Shown piece by piece: positions 34,511 to 43,338 of a stretch of DNA of 64,000 nucleotides. The notes under the pieces are model-generated. The model did not search any database and was not told the origin of the DNA. It saw only the letters and a list, made by a program, of their open reading frames with translations. The stretch spans positions 26,917 to 90,916 of the forward strand of contig JAIOZI010000013.1 of NCBI GenBank assembly GCA_021740785.1, in the 5' to 3' direction. The DNA comes from Melioribacteraceae bacterium. GTDB lineage: Bacteria; Bacteroidota; Ignavibacteria; Ignavibacteriales; Melioribacteraceae. How positions within the stretch are numbered: position 1 is the stretch's first letter; each line of letters begins with the position of its first letter. The translations under genes and the position numbers were made by a program.

Positions 34511-36721
34511 ATGAAATGCATGTTTTATTTATCCGGCATCTTCCTTCTGTTTTTAGGTTTAAGCAGCGGCATTGCACAAGATCAAAAAAGGCTTATCGAT
34601 TACGTTGATCCTTTCATCGGAACAGGCGGTTGGGGCAATACTTTTCCCGGGGCAGTTGTTCCTTTCGGTATGATTTCTATTAGTCCGCATAATATGCCCG
34701 GCGCCGCATCGGGATATAAGAAAGAAGGAAAACATTTTTATGGATTTGGTCACAATCATTTGAATGGAACAGGCTGCGCAGATTTGGGAAGTATTATAGT
34801 TACATTCATGAAAGATAAGGTATCAACTAATCCCGAGGAATATAAGACCACTTTTTCTAATGAGACAGCTTCCCCGGGTTATTACAGCTTGAAATTAGAT
34901 AATCTCGGATTAACAATTGAATCAACGGTTACAGCCAGATCCGGGATTTATAATATTACTTCAGATGAAACGACTGAAATTATTTTATTAATTGATGCCG
35001 GAAGATCATTAGCCATTGAAGGAGGCGGCAGCATTTATTTAAATGAAGACAACTCAATTTCCGGATCAAATATAAGCGGAGGATTCTGCGGAGAGATAAA
35101 CAGGCAAACCCTTTATTTCTATGCAGAGTTGAGTAAATCTCCAACTCTGAAAGAGATTTGGTTTGATAATCATAGACTTGATTCAAGCAGCAAAGCGACT
35201 GTTGATACAAATATTACAGCAGCCGTTACATTGAATATGGAAAGCGGCGTACCGTTACAGTTAAAGATTGGTATTTCATACACGAGTATTGAAAATGCAA
35301 AAGAAAATCTTTATCGTGAAATTCCTAATTGGGATTTTGAAAGTATCAAGGCATCCGCAGAAGAAACATGGGAAGAATATTTATCCAGAATAATAATCGA
35401 TGATAAAAACAAAGAGAACCTTGTAAAATTTTACACTTCTCTCTATCACACATTGATACATCCTAATATTATTAATGATATAAACGGAGATTATCCATTG
35501 ATGGGAAGAAGGGGGACCGGGAATTATTCAAACCGCAGCCGGTATTCCGTTTACTCACTTTGGGATACTTACAGAACAACACATCCGTTTTTCACCTTGG
35601 TCTATCCCGACATTCAAAATGAAATGATTCGAACAATGATTGATATGTATAAAGAAAATGGTTATCTCCCCAAATGGGAATTGACTGGGAATGAGACCTT
35701 TATGATGGTGGGCGATCCGGCGGTTCCGGTAATTGTCGATAGTTATATAAAGGGGATTCGTGATTTCGATATTGAAACAGCTTTTGAGGCGATGCTGAAA
35801 ACCACGCAATTAAATGAAGGTCAAAAAGCCGCGCCTGTTCGAGCAGGTTATCACCAAATGCTTGAGTATGAATACATTCCGTTTGAGCAAGATTGGAGCG
35901 AAGACTGGTGGGTTTGGGGACCTGTTTCAACAACCTTGGAATATTGCCTGGCAGATTGGAATATTTCTGTATTGGCAAAATCATTAGGTGAAGAGAAATA
36001 TTATAATGAATATCTTCAGCGTTCCATGTATTACAAAAACTTGTTCGATAAAGAAACGAGATTTATCAGACCGAAATTAAAGAATGGTGATTGGATCGAA
36101 CCTTTCGATTCGCTTACTCTGGAGGGTTCGGGTGATTGGCAGTGGTCGGGCGGTCCGGGATATGTTGAAGGTAATGCATGGCATTATACATGGTTTGTTC
36201 CTCATGATATTCCCGGTTTAATTTCTTTATTTAAGGATGAAGCCGAGTTTGTACAAAGATTGAAAAAGTGTTTTGGCGATGGGCATTTTACTGTTTCGAA
36301 CGAACCTGACTTTGCCTACCCGTATCTTTTTAATTATGTGGAAGGTCAAGATTCACTAACCCGCTATTATGTTAAAGATGTGTTGGAGAAAGACTTTGGA
36401 TTAGGTCCTGAAGGATTACCGGGAAACGATGACTGTGGAGCAATGTCTGCATGGTATATTTTCTCCTCCCTTGGATTTTATCCCGATTGCCCAGGCTCGG
36501 TGAATTATCAGCTCGGAAATACATTATTTAATAAGGTTGAAATTAAACTTGACGCAAAATATTATTCGGGGGAAAGTTTAATCATAAAATCAATTGTTAA
36601 TACTCATGACGATTTTAAAGTAGAATTGAACGGGAAAATTATCACGGTAAATTCAATTAATCATGAGGAATTAACAGGCGGCGGTGAATTGATTTTTTAT
36701 TCCAAAGAAAACGGAAATTAA
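34511..36721 (+). CDS. GH92 alpha-mannosidase
   Basis: A 736-residue exo-alpha-mannosidase of family GH92. ATG 34511 is preferred to the overlapping TTG 34499, with GGA 8 bases upstream and a leader ending GIAQD. Diagnostic stretches are DYVDPFIGTGGWGNTFPGA and PFGMISISPHN (N-terminal domain), SLWDTYRTTHPFFTLVYP, VSTTLEYCLADW, YVEGNAWHYTWFVPHD and GNDDCGAMSAWYIFSSLGFYP followed by CPG. GH92 enzymes are calcium-dependent, inverting and release mannose from alpha-1,2/1,3/1,4/1,6 links in glycoproteins or yeast mannan. No T9SS domain is present, so it is probably periplasmic. The stop directly abuts the next start. Confidence 0.95.
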   Translation: MKCMFYLSGIFLLFLGLSSGIAQDQKRLIDYVDPFIGTGGWGNTFPGAVVPFGMISISPHNMPGAASGYKKEGKHFYGFGHNHLNGTGCADLGSIIVTFMKDKVSTNPEEYKTTFSNETASPGYYSLKLDNLGLTIESTVTARSGIYNITSDETTEIILLIDAGRSLAIEGGGSIYLNEDNSISGSNISGGFCGEINRQTLYFYAELSKSPTLKEIWFDNHRLDSSSKATVDTNITAAVTLNMESGVPLQLKIGISYTSIENAKENLYREIPNWDFESIKASAEETWEEYLSRIIIDDKNKENLVKFYTSLYHTLIHPNIINDINGDYPLMGRRGTGNYSNRSRYSVYSLWDTYRTTHPFFTLVYPDIQNEMIRTMIDMYKENGYLPKWELTGNETFMMVGDPAVPVIVDSYIKGIRDFDIETAFEAMLKTTQLNEGQKAAPVRAGYHQMLEYEYIPFEQDWSEDWWVWGPVSTTLEYCLADWNISVLAKSLGEEKYYNEYLQRSMYYKNLFDKETRFIRPKLKNGDWIEPFDSLTLEGSGDWQWSGGPGYVEGNAWHYTWFVPHDIPGLISLFKDEAEFVQRLKKCFGDGHFTVSNEPDFAYPYLFNYVEGQDSLTRYYVKDVLEKDFGLGPEGLPGNDDCGAMSAWYIFSSLGFYPDCPGSVNYQLGNTLFNKVEIKLDAKYYSGESLIIKSIVNTHDDFKVELNGKIITVNSINHEELTGGGELIFYSKENGN

Positions 36722-37717
36722 ATGAAGAAGATTAATCTTGGAATTATCGGAACGGGGATTGCTGCAAGAAATTTACACCTGCCGGCTTTACAAAAGTTGA
36801 AAAGTAAGTTTAATATAAAAGCTGTATGTAATCATACTGAAAAGAAAGCAAAAGAATTTTCACATATCGCAGGCGAAGTTCCATACACGCTGGATTACAA
36901 GGATATTCTCGCCGATCCTTCAATAGATGCCGTCGATATTATTCTTCCGCTTGATCTTAACTATAAGGTAACAAGAGACGCTTTAAAAGCAGGCAAACAT
37001 GTTATTGTTGAAAAACCACTGGCTGCCAATATGAAAGAAGCAAATTTGATGCTCGATTTAAAGGAGAAATATAAAGACTCAATTGTGATGGTTGCAGAAA
37101 ATTTTAGATACAGAAAAGTTTTTGAAAAAGCAAAAAAGCATATTGAAAACGGTTTAATCGGTTCACCGTATTCTGTTATATGGAATGTGTTTTATTTCAT
37201 TACTGCCGATAATGAATATGCAAAAACTAAGTGGCGTAAGAATCATAAATACCCGGGTGGTTTTTTGACTGACGCCGGTGTTCATAATATTGCGGCGATC
37301 CGCTATTTGTTGGGAGATATAAATAGCTGCTTTGCTTTTACAAAAAGTATCAATAAAAAAATTGGATCACATGATACTATGAGTGTTCAGTTTGATATGA
37401 ATAATAATATCTCCGGATTGTACAATCTTTATTTTTCGGTTAATGGAAATTGGAATGATCAATTACTGATTTTTGGCGAGAAGGGTACGATTGAAATATT
37501 GATGAATAAGCTTATAGTAAAACGTGACGGTAAAAAGGATAAAGTAGAAGAGTGGAATGACGATCACGGATATTACGCGGAACTATTGAATTTTTATAAT
37601 GCAATACGAAACGGTGAAACGATAGTAAGTTCGGTTGAAGAAGCTTATAAGGATTTGAAAGTAGTACTTGGGGCGTTAAGATCGGCAGAGCAAAAAAGGA
37701 TTATAAAATTTTACTAA
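36722..37717 (+). CDS. Gfo/Idh/MocA family oxidoreductase
   Basis: A 331-residue sugar oxidoreductase, shorter than the one at 4173 and a distinct subgroup. It shows GIIGTGIAARNLHLPAL (Rossmann), VEKPLAANMKEA (EKP catalytic motif), FLTDAGVHNIAAIRYLLGDI with His at the proposed active site and WNDDHGYYAELLNFYNAIRNGE at the end. ATG 36722 follows directly on the GH92 stop. Its stop overlaps by 4 bases the stop of the opposite-strand activase gene, so the two transcripts converge with no room for a terminator. Substrate unknown; mannose-derived or related sugar acids are plausible. Confidence 0.9.
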   Translation: MKKINLGIIGTGIAARNLHLPALQKLKSKFNIKAVCNHTEKKAKEFSHIAGEVPYTLDYKDILADPSIDAVDIILPLDLNYKVTRDALKAGKHVIVEKPLAANMKEANLMLDLKEKYKDSIVMVAENFRYRKVFEKAKKHIENGLIGSPYSVIWNVFYFITADNEYAKTKWRKNHKYPGGFLTDAGVHNIAAIRYLLGDINSCFAFTKSINKKIGSHDTMSVQFDMNNNISGLYNLYFSVNGNWNDQLLIFGEKGTIEILMNKLIVKRDGKKDKVEEWNDDHGYYAELLNFYNAIRNGETIVSSVEEAYKDLKVVLGALRSAEQKRIIKFY

Positions 37718-38625
37718 CCTATAGATACATTTTCAACACCGAGCGCTTTGAATGAGTTCAGCCATTTTTGTTTTTGATTTTCATCAGCCGTTGGAATTTC
37801 ACTATCGAAAGGAGCTAATCCTATCTTCTTAGATTTGGCGAACCCGGCATTGTGATAAGCCATAATTTCAATTCGTTTTAAGTTAGGATGCTTCTTGTTT
37901 AATTCCGCAATTCCCTTAAAATGATTTTCGTTATCATTTACACCCGGAATCAAAGGGCATCTTAAAATCACTTCGGCGTTATTATCCAGAAGGAATTCAA
38001 GATTTTCTCTTATCAATTTATTGTCTACCCCGGTATATAGTTTATGTCTTTCTTCATCTGTTTCCTTAAAATCAAAAAGGAATAGATCGACTAGATGCAA
38101 AATCTCTGCATATTTTTTTGTCGGTGAATAACCGCAAGTTTCTATCGCAGTATGAATTTTTAATTCTTTTAACCTGACGAGTAATTCTTTGGTTAAATTA
38201 AATTGTGCCATCGGTTCGCCGCCGCTGATGGTAACTCCGCCGTTACTGTTTTTGTAGTAATCCAGATCCTTTAAAACAATTTCAATTATTTCATCTGCGG
38301 TGTTATTAATTCCGATAATTTCTAACGCTGAAGTAGGGCATACTGCTATACATTCGCCGGCAAGTTTACATTCATCAAACATAACGACATGATTACTTTC
38401 AACAATTTGATGAACATTATTCGGACATGCGTTTACACATTCGAAACAGTTTTTACATTTTTCAGCATCAAATGATAACTGCGGAATGTAAGATTTCGCC
38501 TCAGGATTGTGGCACCATTTACAATCGAGCGGACAACCTTTAAGAAAGACCGTGGTTCTTATACCCGGTCCGTCGTGAAGAGAAAATCTTTGGATATCAA
38601 AAACAATTCCTGTTTTACTCGGCAT
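37714..38625 (-). CDS. Glycyl radical enzyme activating protein (PflA-type radical SAM)
   Basis: A 303-residue activase. The radical-SAM cluster motif is Cys31-x3-Cys35-x2-Cys38 (KGCPLDCKWCHNP). An inserted ferredoxin-like domain has Cys57, Cys60, Cys63 and Cys67 plus a second group Cys86, Cys92 and Cys96, as in activases of glycerol-dehydratase-type enzymes; PFL activase lacks this insert. GGVTISGGEPMAQ binds SAM, and the C-terminal motif (AYHNAG) contacts the end of the barrel. It abstracts H from the partner's glycine to load the radical. It follows the partner's gene with a 7-bp gap and must therefore be co-expressed with it. Confidence 0.95.
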   Translation of the reverse strand: MPSKTGIVFDIQRFSLHDGPGIRTTVFLKGCPLDCKWCHNPEAKSYIPQLSFDAEKCKNCFECVNACPNNVHQIVESNHVVMFDECKLAGECIAVCPTSALEIIGINNTADEIIEIVLKDLDYYKNSNGGVTISGGEPMAQFNLTKELLVRLKELKIHTAIETCGYSPTKKYAEILHLVDLFLFDFKETDEERHKLYTGVDNKLIRENLEFLLDNNAEVILRCPLIPGVNDNENHFKGIAELNKKHPNLKRIEIMAYHNAGFAKSKKIGLAPFDSEIPTADENQKQKWLNSFKALGVENVSIG

Positions 38626-38632
38626 AGTTAAA

Positions 38633-40897
38633 TCAGTATAAAGTTCTATTCAAAATGTCTCTTTGAACTTCCGGTTCGAGTTCAACAAAGCGGGCGCTGA
38701 ATCCGCCTACTCTAACAATTAAATCCCGGTACTGTTCCGGATGTTTCATTGCATTTTCGAGATCGCCTCTATCAACAACTGTCAACATTGCCTGAGCACC
38801 GCCTTTTTCAAAATAAGTATTCAGCAGCGCTTTTAGTTTATCCCTATGTTCTGTGAACATTCTTTTACTGAATTTCATATTCTGCACAGAGCCTGCATGA
38901 ATTGAAGTATCCGGTTTCGCAATTGAATTCAGCATAGCAGTCGGACCGTTAACGTCATTACCGCCAGATGGAGCATTGCCGTTATTCATGTGTGTGAATG
39001 CCAACCTGCCGTCGGCAGAGGCAGAGGTCGAATTGCCCATTAATGTGTTTGCGCTGTTATTTATTATCACTACAAGATACGAATCCAAACCAACACGTTC
39101 AGCTTGATCTCTTGTGTAATTACCCACATGGTTGTGAACCTTCATCAACATTTCGTCTGCTGAGTCATCATCATTGCCGTATTTTGGAAGTGATTTCAGA
39201 TCATGACGCAATTTTTCATCATTAGCAAAATTAGAATCTAATGCATCCAGTAATTTTTCTGCGGTAACTTTTTGATCATCATAAACCATCTTTTTAATTG
39301 CGTAAAGTGAATCGGCAGTATTTGTATTCCCGTAAGTTTCCAGAGTTCCTCCGAGGTATTTTACACCGCCTTCAAACATTCCTTTACCTCTCTCAATGCA
39401 GTTATCATAAAGCATACTCATAAATAAAAAAGGCGCTTCCTTACCGGCAATTTCATATTCAAGTTTTTCGTGATCTGCCATCATCCTAACGTAAAATTCA
39501 ACCTGGGATTTATAAGCATCCCAAAGAGCCTCGAAAGTTTTAAAATCTTTAAACTCACCCAGCGGCAGTCCCATTTTACTTTTTGATACGGGGTCGAATC
39601 CATTGTGAAGAGTTATTTCAAGTGCCTTGAGCAGATTTATAACTCCACTCGGCGTACCGAAACTTTGATGTTCGAGAATATATTCACCGCATCCGTAAGG
39701 AACATAATTCTCAGATTCAACAGCATCAAAATTAAATGATTTTGAAACGGATTGAATATTCACATCATCATTATATAGTATCGGGTAGGTAGCCCCTTCT
39801 GCAATAACGTCGAGCGCTTTATCGTATAGAATGTTACTAATTCCTTTATACAGTCTTAGAGATAACTGCGGTTCAACTTCCTTTACTCGTCGTGTCGCTT
39901 CCATCGCAAGCAACGCAAACTTGTCCGCATTTTTTATATTCGGTCTGCCCTTGCCTCCGATAATAATTCGACCGTGAACGCGGGTGTTTCTATCGGCAAT
40001 AAGCTTCCAGAGTGACTCAAGATAAAGAAGCGCTTCGTCTTCGCCGATTATTCCCGCATCAATATCTCTAGCCAAAAAATCTCCCAAATAAATATCCATT
40101 CTGCCAAGATTTCTTGTATCAGAAATAAGGGAATAAATCCACATTAGTTGAATTGCCTCGTGGTATGTTCGCGGTTTAGATTCTTTGATTATCCGGAGTG
40201 AGTTGATGATACGTTCCAATTCATTTTTTCGATTTGAGTCGGATACATTTCCGATCTGCTCATTTATTTCTTGGATGTAATAATCGCATACATTAGAAAA
40301 AACATCCAAGGCAATTTGGGCTGCATCGTAAAACTCGAAATCTCTATTATCCTGCTTCGCAATTATTTTATTTCGCTCCAGCTCTATTCTTAAACCCGGA
40401 ATTCCGATTTTTAACAATTTATTAAAATCAATATTTGCGCCTGTCAATCTGTATAATGGAAATGCAATTCCGGAATCATGCATCCAATCATCTGAAGGAA
40501 GGTGTGCTTTCATTTCATCATTATAAGCTGCTCTTAATTTTGATGAGGTACTTTCAGTTTTCCAAAATTCCAGCATCTCAATAAGATCGGTTTTTAATTC
40601 GTCTGTATCATCCAGATTATCTATTTCATCGGATAGTTTATCAAACAAACAGTAATAACCAAATGCAGTAGATCCCCATTCATCCGGGCTGAATCCCACC
40701 AACCCATGTTCAATCCTTCCGGCAAATAAATCACCATCTTTTACCGGTGAGAAATAATCAGGATATTCGGCATTTAAACACATCGCCTCACGAAATGCAG
40801 TCGGGGCATTTTTATACTTTTTGTAAGTAGCTGTAAATTTTAATTCAGTAGAAAATTTTCCTGTGTAATCTAATGGGTTTTTCATCTGCTCGTTCAT
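38633..40897 (-). CDS. Glycyl radical enzyme of unassigned substrate (PFL-like family)
   Basis: A 754-residue glycyl radical enzyme. The C-terminal glycyl loop is VRVGGFSARF, radical Gly732 by alignment with the R-V-x-G-[YF] motif. The active-site loop reads VPYGCGEYILEH, thiyl Cys403 with Glu405 two residues later. The C-x-E arrangement is that of eliminating or decarboxylating members (glycerol dehydratase, CutC, hydroxyphenylacetate decarboxylase), unlike the Cys-Cys of pyruvate formate-lyase, but Gly between Cys and Glu and Tyr after it are not what I recall for characterised classes (usually G-C-V-E-P). Short for the family (about 780-850). It has no microcompartment targeting tail. Oxygen-sensitive and anaerobic. 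Likely a dehydratase or lyase on a polyol, sugar or related compound. Confidence 0.9.
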   Translation of the reverse strand: MNEQMKNPLDYTGKFSTELKFTATYKKYKNAPTAFREAMCLNAEYPDYFSPVKDGDLFAGRIEHGLVGFSPDEWGSTAFGYYCLFDKLSDEIDNLDDTDELKTDLIEMLEFWKTESTSSKLRAAYNDEMKAHLPSDDWMHDSGIAFPLYRLTGANIDFNKLLKIGIPGLRIELERNKIIAKQDNRDFEFYDAAQIALDVFSNVCDYYIQEINEQIGNVSDSNRKNELERIINSLRIIKESKPRTYHEAIQLMWIYSLISDTRNLGRMDIYLGDFLARDIDAGIIGEDEALLYLESLWKLIADRNTRVHGRIIIGGKGRPNIKNADKFALLAMEATRRVKEVEPQLSLRLYKGISNILYDKALDVIAEGATYPILYNDDVNIQSVSKSFNFDAVESENYVPYGCGEYILEHQSFGTPSGVINLLKALEITLHNGFDPVSKSKMGLPLGEFKDFKTFEALWDAYKSQVEFYVRMMADHEKLEYEIAGKEAPFLFMSMLYDNCIERGKGMFEGGVKYLGGTLETYGNTNTADSLYAIKKMVYDDQKVTAEKLLDALDSNFANDEKLRHDLKSLPKYGNDDDSADEMLMKVHNHVGNYTRDQAERVGLDSYLVVIINNSANTLMGNSTSASADGRLAFTHMNNGNAPSGGNDVNGPTAMLNSIAKPDTSIHAGSVQNMKFSKRMFTEHRDKLKALLNTYFEKGGAQAMLTVVDRGDLENAMKHPEQYRDLIVRVGGFSARFVELEPEVQRDILNRTLY

Positions 40898-41025
40898 TTT
40901 CTTGTATATTGATATTTTGATGAATATTATTATATTTATTTATGTAATATATACCTTAATTCAAATCAAAATTCTTGTTCTCTGATGATAGAAACATTGT
41001 ATTATATTGATCTAGGAAGGATAAT
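40898..41025. promoter_or_regulatory. Divergent intergenic control region, glycyl radical enzyme / AraC regulator
   Basis: A 128-bp AT-rich spacer between divergently oriented genes. The - side must hold the promoter of the radical enzyme and activase, and the + side that of the AraC gene. GGAAGG (41015-41020), just before TTG 41026, is a strong ribosome site. No clear -35/-10 pair or palindrome is assigned. AraC-type regulators usually bind such spacers, which supports control of the radical-enzyme operon by its neighbour. Confidence 0.45.
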
Positions 41026-41886
41026 TTGACAGCTCTAAAAATTTATACAGAAGATATATTAGACTCCCGCACAGAAATTCATTATGCGTTTCATAAATCG
41101 CTTCAAGATATAACCGTCAGGCACACACACGATTTTTACGAAATATTTTTAATAACGAAGGGAAGTGTGAAGCATATAATCAACGATGTGAATGAAGTAA
41201 TTGAAGAGGGGACATTAGTATTTATACGACCTCATGATATTCATCAATATACTAAGAATGAATCCGATAATTGTGAACTTATAAATTTGGCTTTCACTAA
41301 ATCTACTATCGATCAACTCTTCGATTATTTGGGAGATGGTTTCAATAGATACAGACTTCTAAATTCCAAATTTCCGCCTTCAATCATACTTTCCAGTACA
41401 GAGAGGGAACTTGTAAAAAAGAAAATTGAAAGACTCCACTTGATTCCGCATTCACAAACCGATGATATTAGAACTAACCTTAGAATATTGCTGATCGAAA
41501 TAATGATTCAGTACTTTTCGAAAACTTTTTGGAAAGAAGGTTCAAGTAAACCCAAATGGTTAGAACTGCTTCGGACAGAAATGCAGAAAAAAGAAAACTT
41601 TACAAAAGGTTTCAAAATGATGGTGGATATCTCCGACAGATCCAAAGAACATATTTGCAGAGAATTCAAAAAACATTATGATATGACTCCAACTGTCTTT
41701 ATAAATGATATTCGATTGAATTACAGCGTGAACCTTTTATTAACGACCGATGAAAGCATACCCTACATTGCACTGGAATCGGGATTTGAAAACCTCAGTC
41801 ATTTTTATCATTTATTTAAGAAGAGATATGACATCTCACCAGGTGAGTTTAGAAAAATAAAAAGGAAAAATTTAATACCAACATAA
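41026..41886 (+). CDS. AraC-family transcriptional regulator
   Basis: A 286-residue regulator. The N-terminal cupin sensor (about 20-130) has VRHTHDFYEIFLITKG and LVFIRPHDIHQY. The C-terminal double helix-turn-helix (about 185-280) shows SKEHICREFKKHYDMTP for the first and IPYIALESGFENLSHFYHLF followed by DISPGEFRK for the second, the AraC hallmark. The start is TTG 41026 with GGAAGG 5 bases upstream. It is divergent from the glycyl radical enzyme operon, so a small-molecule substrate or product of that enzyme (or a glycan-derived sugar) is a likely ligand. An aldo/keto reductase follows after 18 bp and is probably co-transcribed. Confidence 0.9.
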   Translation: MTALKIYTEDILDSRTEIHYAFHKSLQDITVRHTHDFYEIFLITKGSVKHIINDVNEVIEEGTLVFIRPHDIHQYTKNESDNCELINLAFTKSTIDQLFDYLGDGFNRYRLLNSKFPPSIILSSTERELVKKKIERLHLIPHSQTDDIRTNLRILLIEIMIQYFSKTFWKEGSSKPKWLELLRTEMQKKENFTKGFKMMVDISDRSKEHICREFKKHYDMTPTVFINDIRLNYSVNLLLTTDESIPYIALESGFENLSHFYHLFKKRYDISPGEFRKIKRKNLIPT

Positions 41887-41904
41887 TAAATATAAGGGGA
41901 ATCT

Positions 41905-42900
41905 ATGGAATATAGATATTTAGGTAAATCAGGATTAAAGGTATCGGCATTATCGTTTGGCGCATGGGTAACTTTCCACGATCAAGTGGGCGAGGATATT
42001 GCGTATGGATGTATGAAAGAAGCTTATGATGCGGGAGTTAATTTCTTTGATAACGCTGAGGCTTATGCCGCAGGGCAGGCTGAAGTTATGATGGGGAATA
42101 TAATTAAGAAATTAGGTTGGAAAAGAAGCGACTTGGTATTGTCTACAAAATTATTTTGGGGCGGGTCCGGACCAAATGATACAGGATTATCCCGCAAACA
42201 CATTTTTGAAGGAACCAACGCAGCATTAAAAAGACTTCAGACAGATTACGTTGATTTAATATTTTGTCACCGTCCGGATTTCCACACACCGGTTGAAGAA
42301 ACGGTTCGTGCAATGGATCATGTAATAAATCAAGGTAAAGCTCTTTATTGGGGAACAAGTGAGTGGCCTGCGGATAGAATAATGGAAGCATATCAGGTGG
42401 CAAGGCGTGAGAATTTGATTCCTCCGTTAATGGAACAGCCGGAATATAATATGTTTCGCAGAGATAAGATTGAAAAGGAGTATATCAGACTTTATGATAC
42501 GGTTGGTTTGGGAACAACAATATGGAGTCCGTTGGCAAGCGGATTACTAACCGGTAAATATAATGACGGTGTTCCGGATGAGACTAGAATCAACTTAAAA
42601 GGATATGAGTGGTTGAAAAATCTTTTTACAAGCGAGGAAGGAAAGGCAAAAATTAACAAGGTAAGAAATCTTAAAGGTATTGCTGATGATTTATCAATCA
42701 CGCTCCCGGAAATGTCACTAGCGTGGTGCTTGAAAAACCCCAATGTGAGTACTGTCATAACCGGGGCATCTAAACCGGAACAAGTGATACAAAATATGAA
42801 AGCTTTAGAAGTTGTAGATAAACTTTCTGATGAAGTAATGGATAAAATAGAAGAAGTACTGGAAAATAAACCACAGCAAGAATACGATTTTCGTGGATGA
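41905..42900 (+). CDS. Aldo/keto reductase (Kv-beta/YghZ-like)
   Basis: A 331-residue reductase with intact tetrad: Asp49, Tyr54 ([11 protein letters not shown]), Lys82 (LSTKLFWGG) and His122 (IFCHRP). [20 protein letters not shown] and [15 protein letters not shown] resemble the voltage-gated potassium-channel beta-subunit subgroup of the superfamily. It reduces aldehydes with NADPH. Encoded after the AraC gene, so an aldehyde released by the glycyl radical enzyme (dehydratases yield aldehydes) might be its substrate; this is inference. GGGG lies before the ATG. The stop overlaps the next start by 4 bases (ATGA). Confidence 0.9.
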   Translation: MEYRYLGKSGLKVSALSFGAWVTFHDQVGEDIAYGCMKEAYDAGVNFFDNAEAYAAGQAEVMMGNIIKKLGWKRSDLVLSTKLFWGGSGPNDTGLSRKHIFEGTNAALKRLQTDYVDLIFCHRPDFHTPVEETVRAMDHVINQGKALYWGTSEWPADRIMEAYQVARRENLIPPLMEQPEYNMFRRDKIEKEYIRLYDTVGLGTTIWSPLASGLLTGKYNDGVPDETRINLKGYEWLKNLFTSEEGKAKINKVRNLKGIADDLSITLPEMSLAWCLKNPNVSTVITGASKPEQVIQNMKALEVVDKLSDEVMDKIEEVLENKPQQEYDFRG

Positions 42901-43217
42901 TTCCTTATGCAGCTAGCTGGAAAGAGAATTGGATTGAGTCGAAAGACTATTTTTCAAAATGGTGGAAGAAGGACGGATTAGTAATAGGCGGGTGGTATGC
43001 ACTGCCCGCTTCTTTTCCGAAAGACAACATATCAAAACCTTCTGCTCCAGGTCAATTGTCGGAACATTATTTGAATGCTGATAAATCTGTGCAAGCTGTT
43101 GATATTAAGCTTGATGAAGTAAAGCCATTATTTAACGCTGTTGGTAAAAAGGGTATGTACTTAATTGTCAAATTTGAAGATCAGGAACAAGTTGAAGAAT
43201 TGAGTGATTTATATTAA
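42897..43217 (+). pseudogene. Short remnant, possibly an internally deleted uroporphyrinogen-decarboxylase-like protein
   Basis: A 106-residue frame overlapping the aldo/keto reductase stop by ATGA, so it could still be translated. The first 45 residues (SWKENWIESKDYFSKWWKKDGL) recall the N-terminus of uroporphyrinogen decarboxylase/corrinoid methyltransferase-like proteins of 350-400 residues. The last 40 (KPLFNAVGKKGMYLIVKFE) recall their C-terminus. If so, some 280 internal residues are missing in frame. The family assignment is from memory of similar sequences. A genuine small protein is the alternative. A gene desert follows. Confidence 0.45.
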
Positions 43218-43233
43218 CCCCCAAAATTCATCT

Positions 43234-43338
43234 AAATAACGAATATCAAAATTTCTATATGACTAAGTATTCGATATTTCACAACTTACAAATTGTCGGC
43301 CTGAAGGGCAGATTTTCCAATAGAAAATCTGGGTTAAA
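43234..43338 (+). repeat. Dispersed intergenic repeat (family 3, copy 1)
   Basis: About 102 bases that match the inverse complement of 63766-63872 with roughly 12 differences by eye. The end contains the hairpin GATTTTCC-AAT-AGAAAATC followed by TGGGTTAAA. A shorter version of the same terminus (TTGGAAAATCTGGGTTTAA) is at 59965-59983. No coding frame is present. Confidence 0.7.

Noticed and set aside
39689..39691. Pyruvate formate-lyase assignment for the glycyl radical enzyme
   Set aside because: There is a single Cys followed by x-Glu; the tandem Cys-Cys of pyruvate formate-lyase is missing, and the activase carries a ferredoxin insert.
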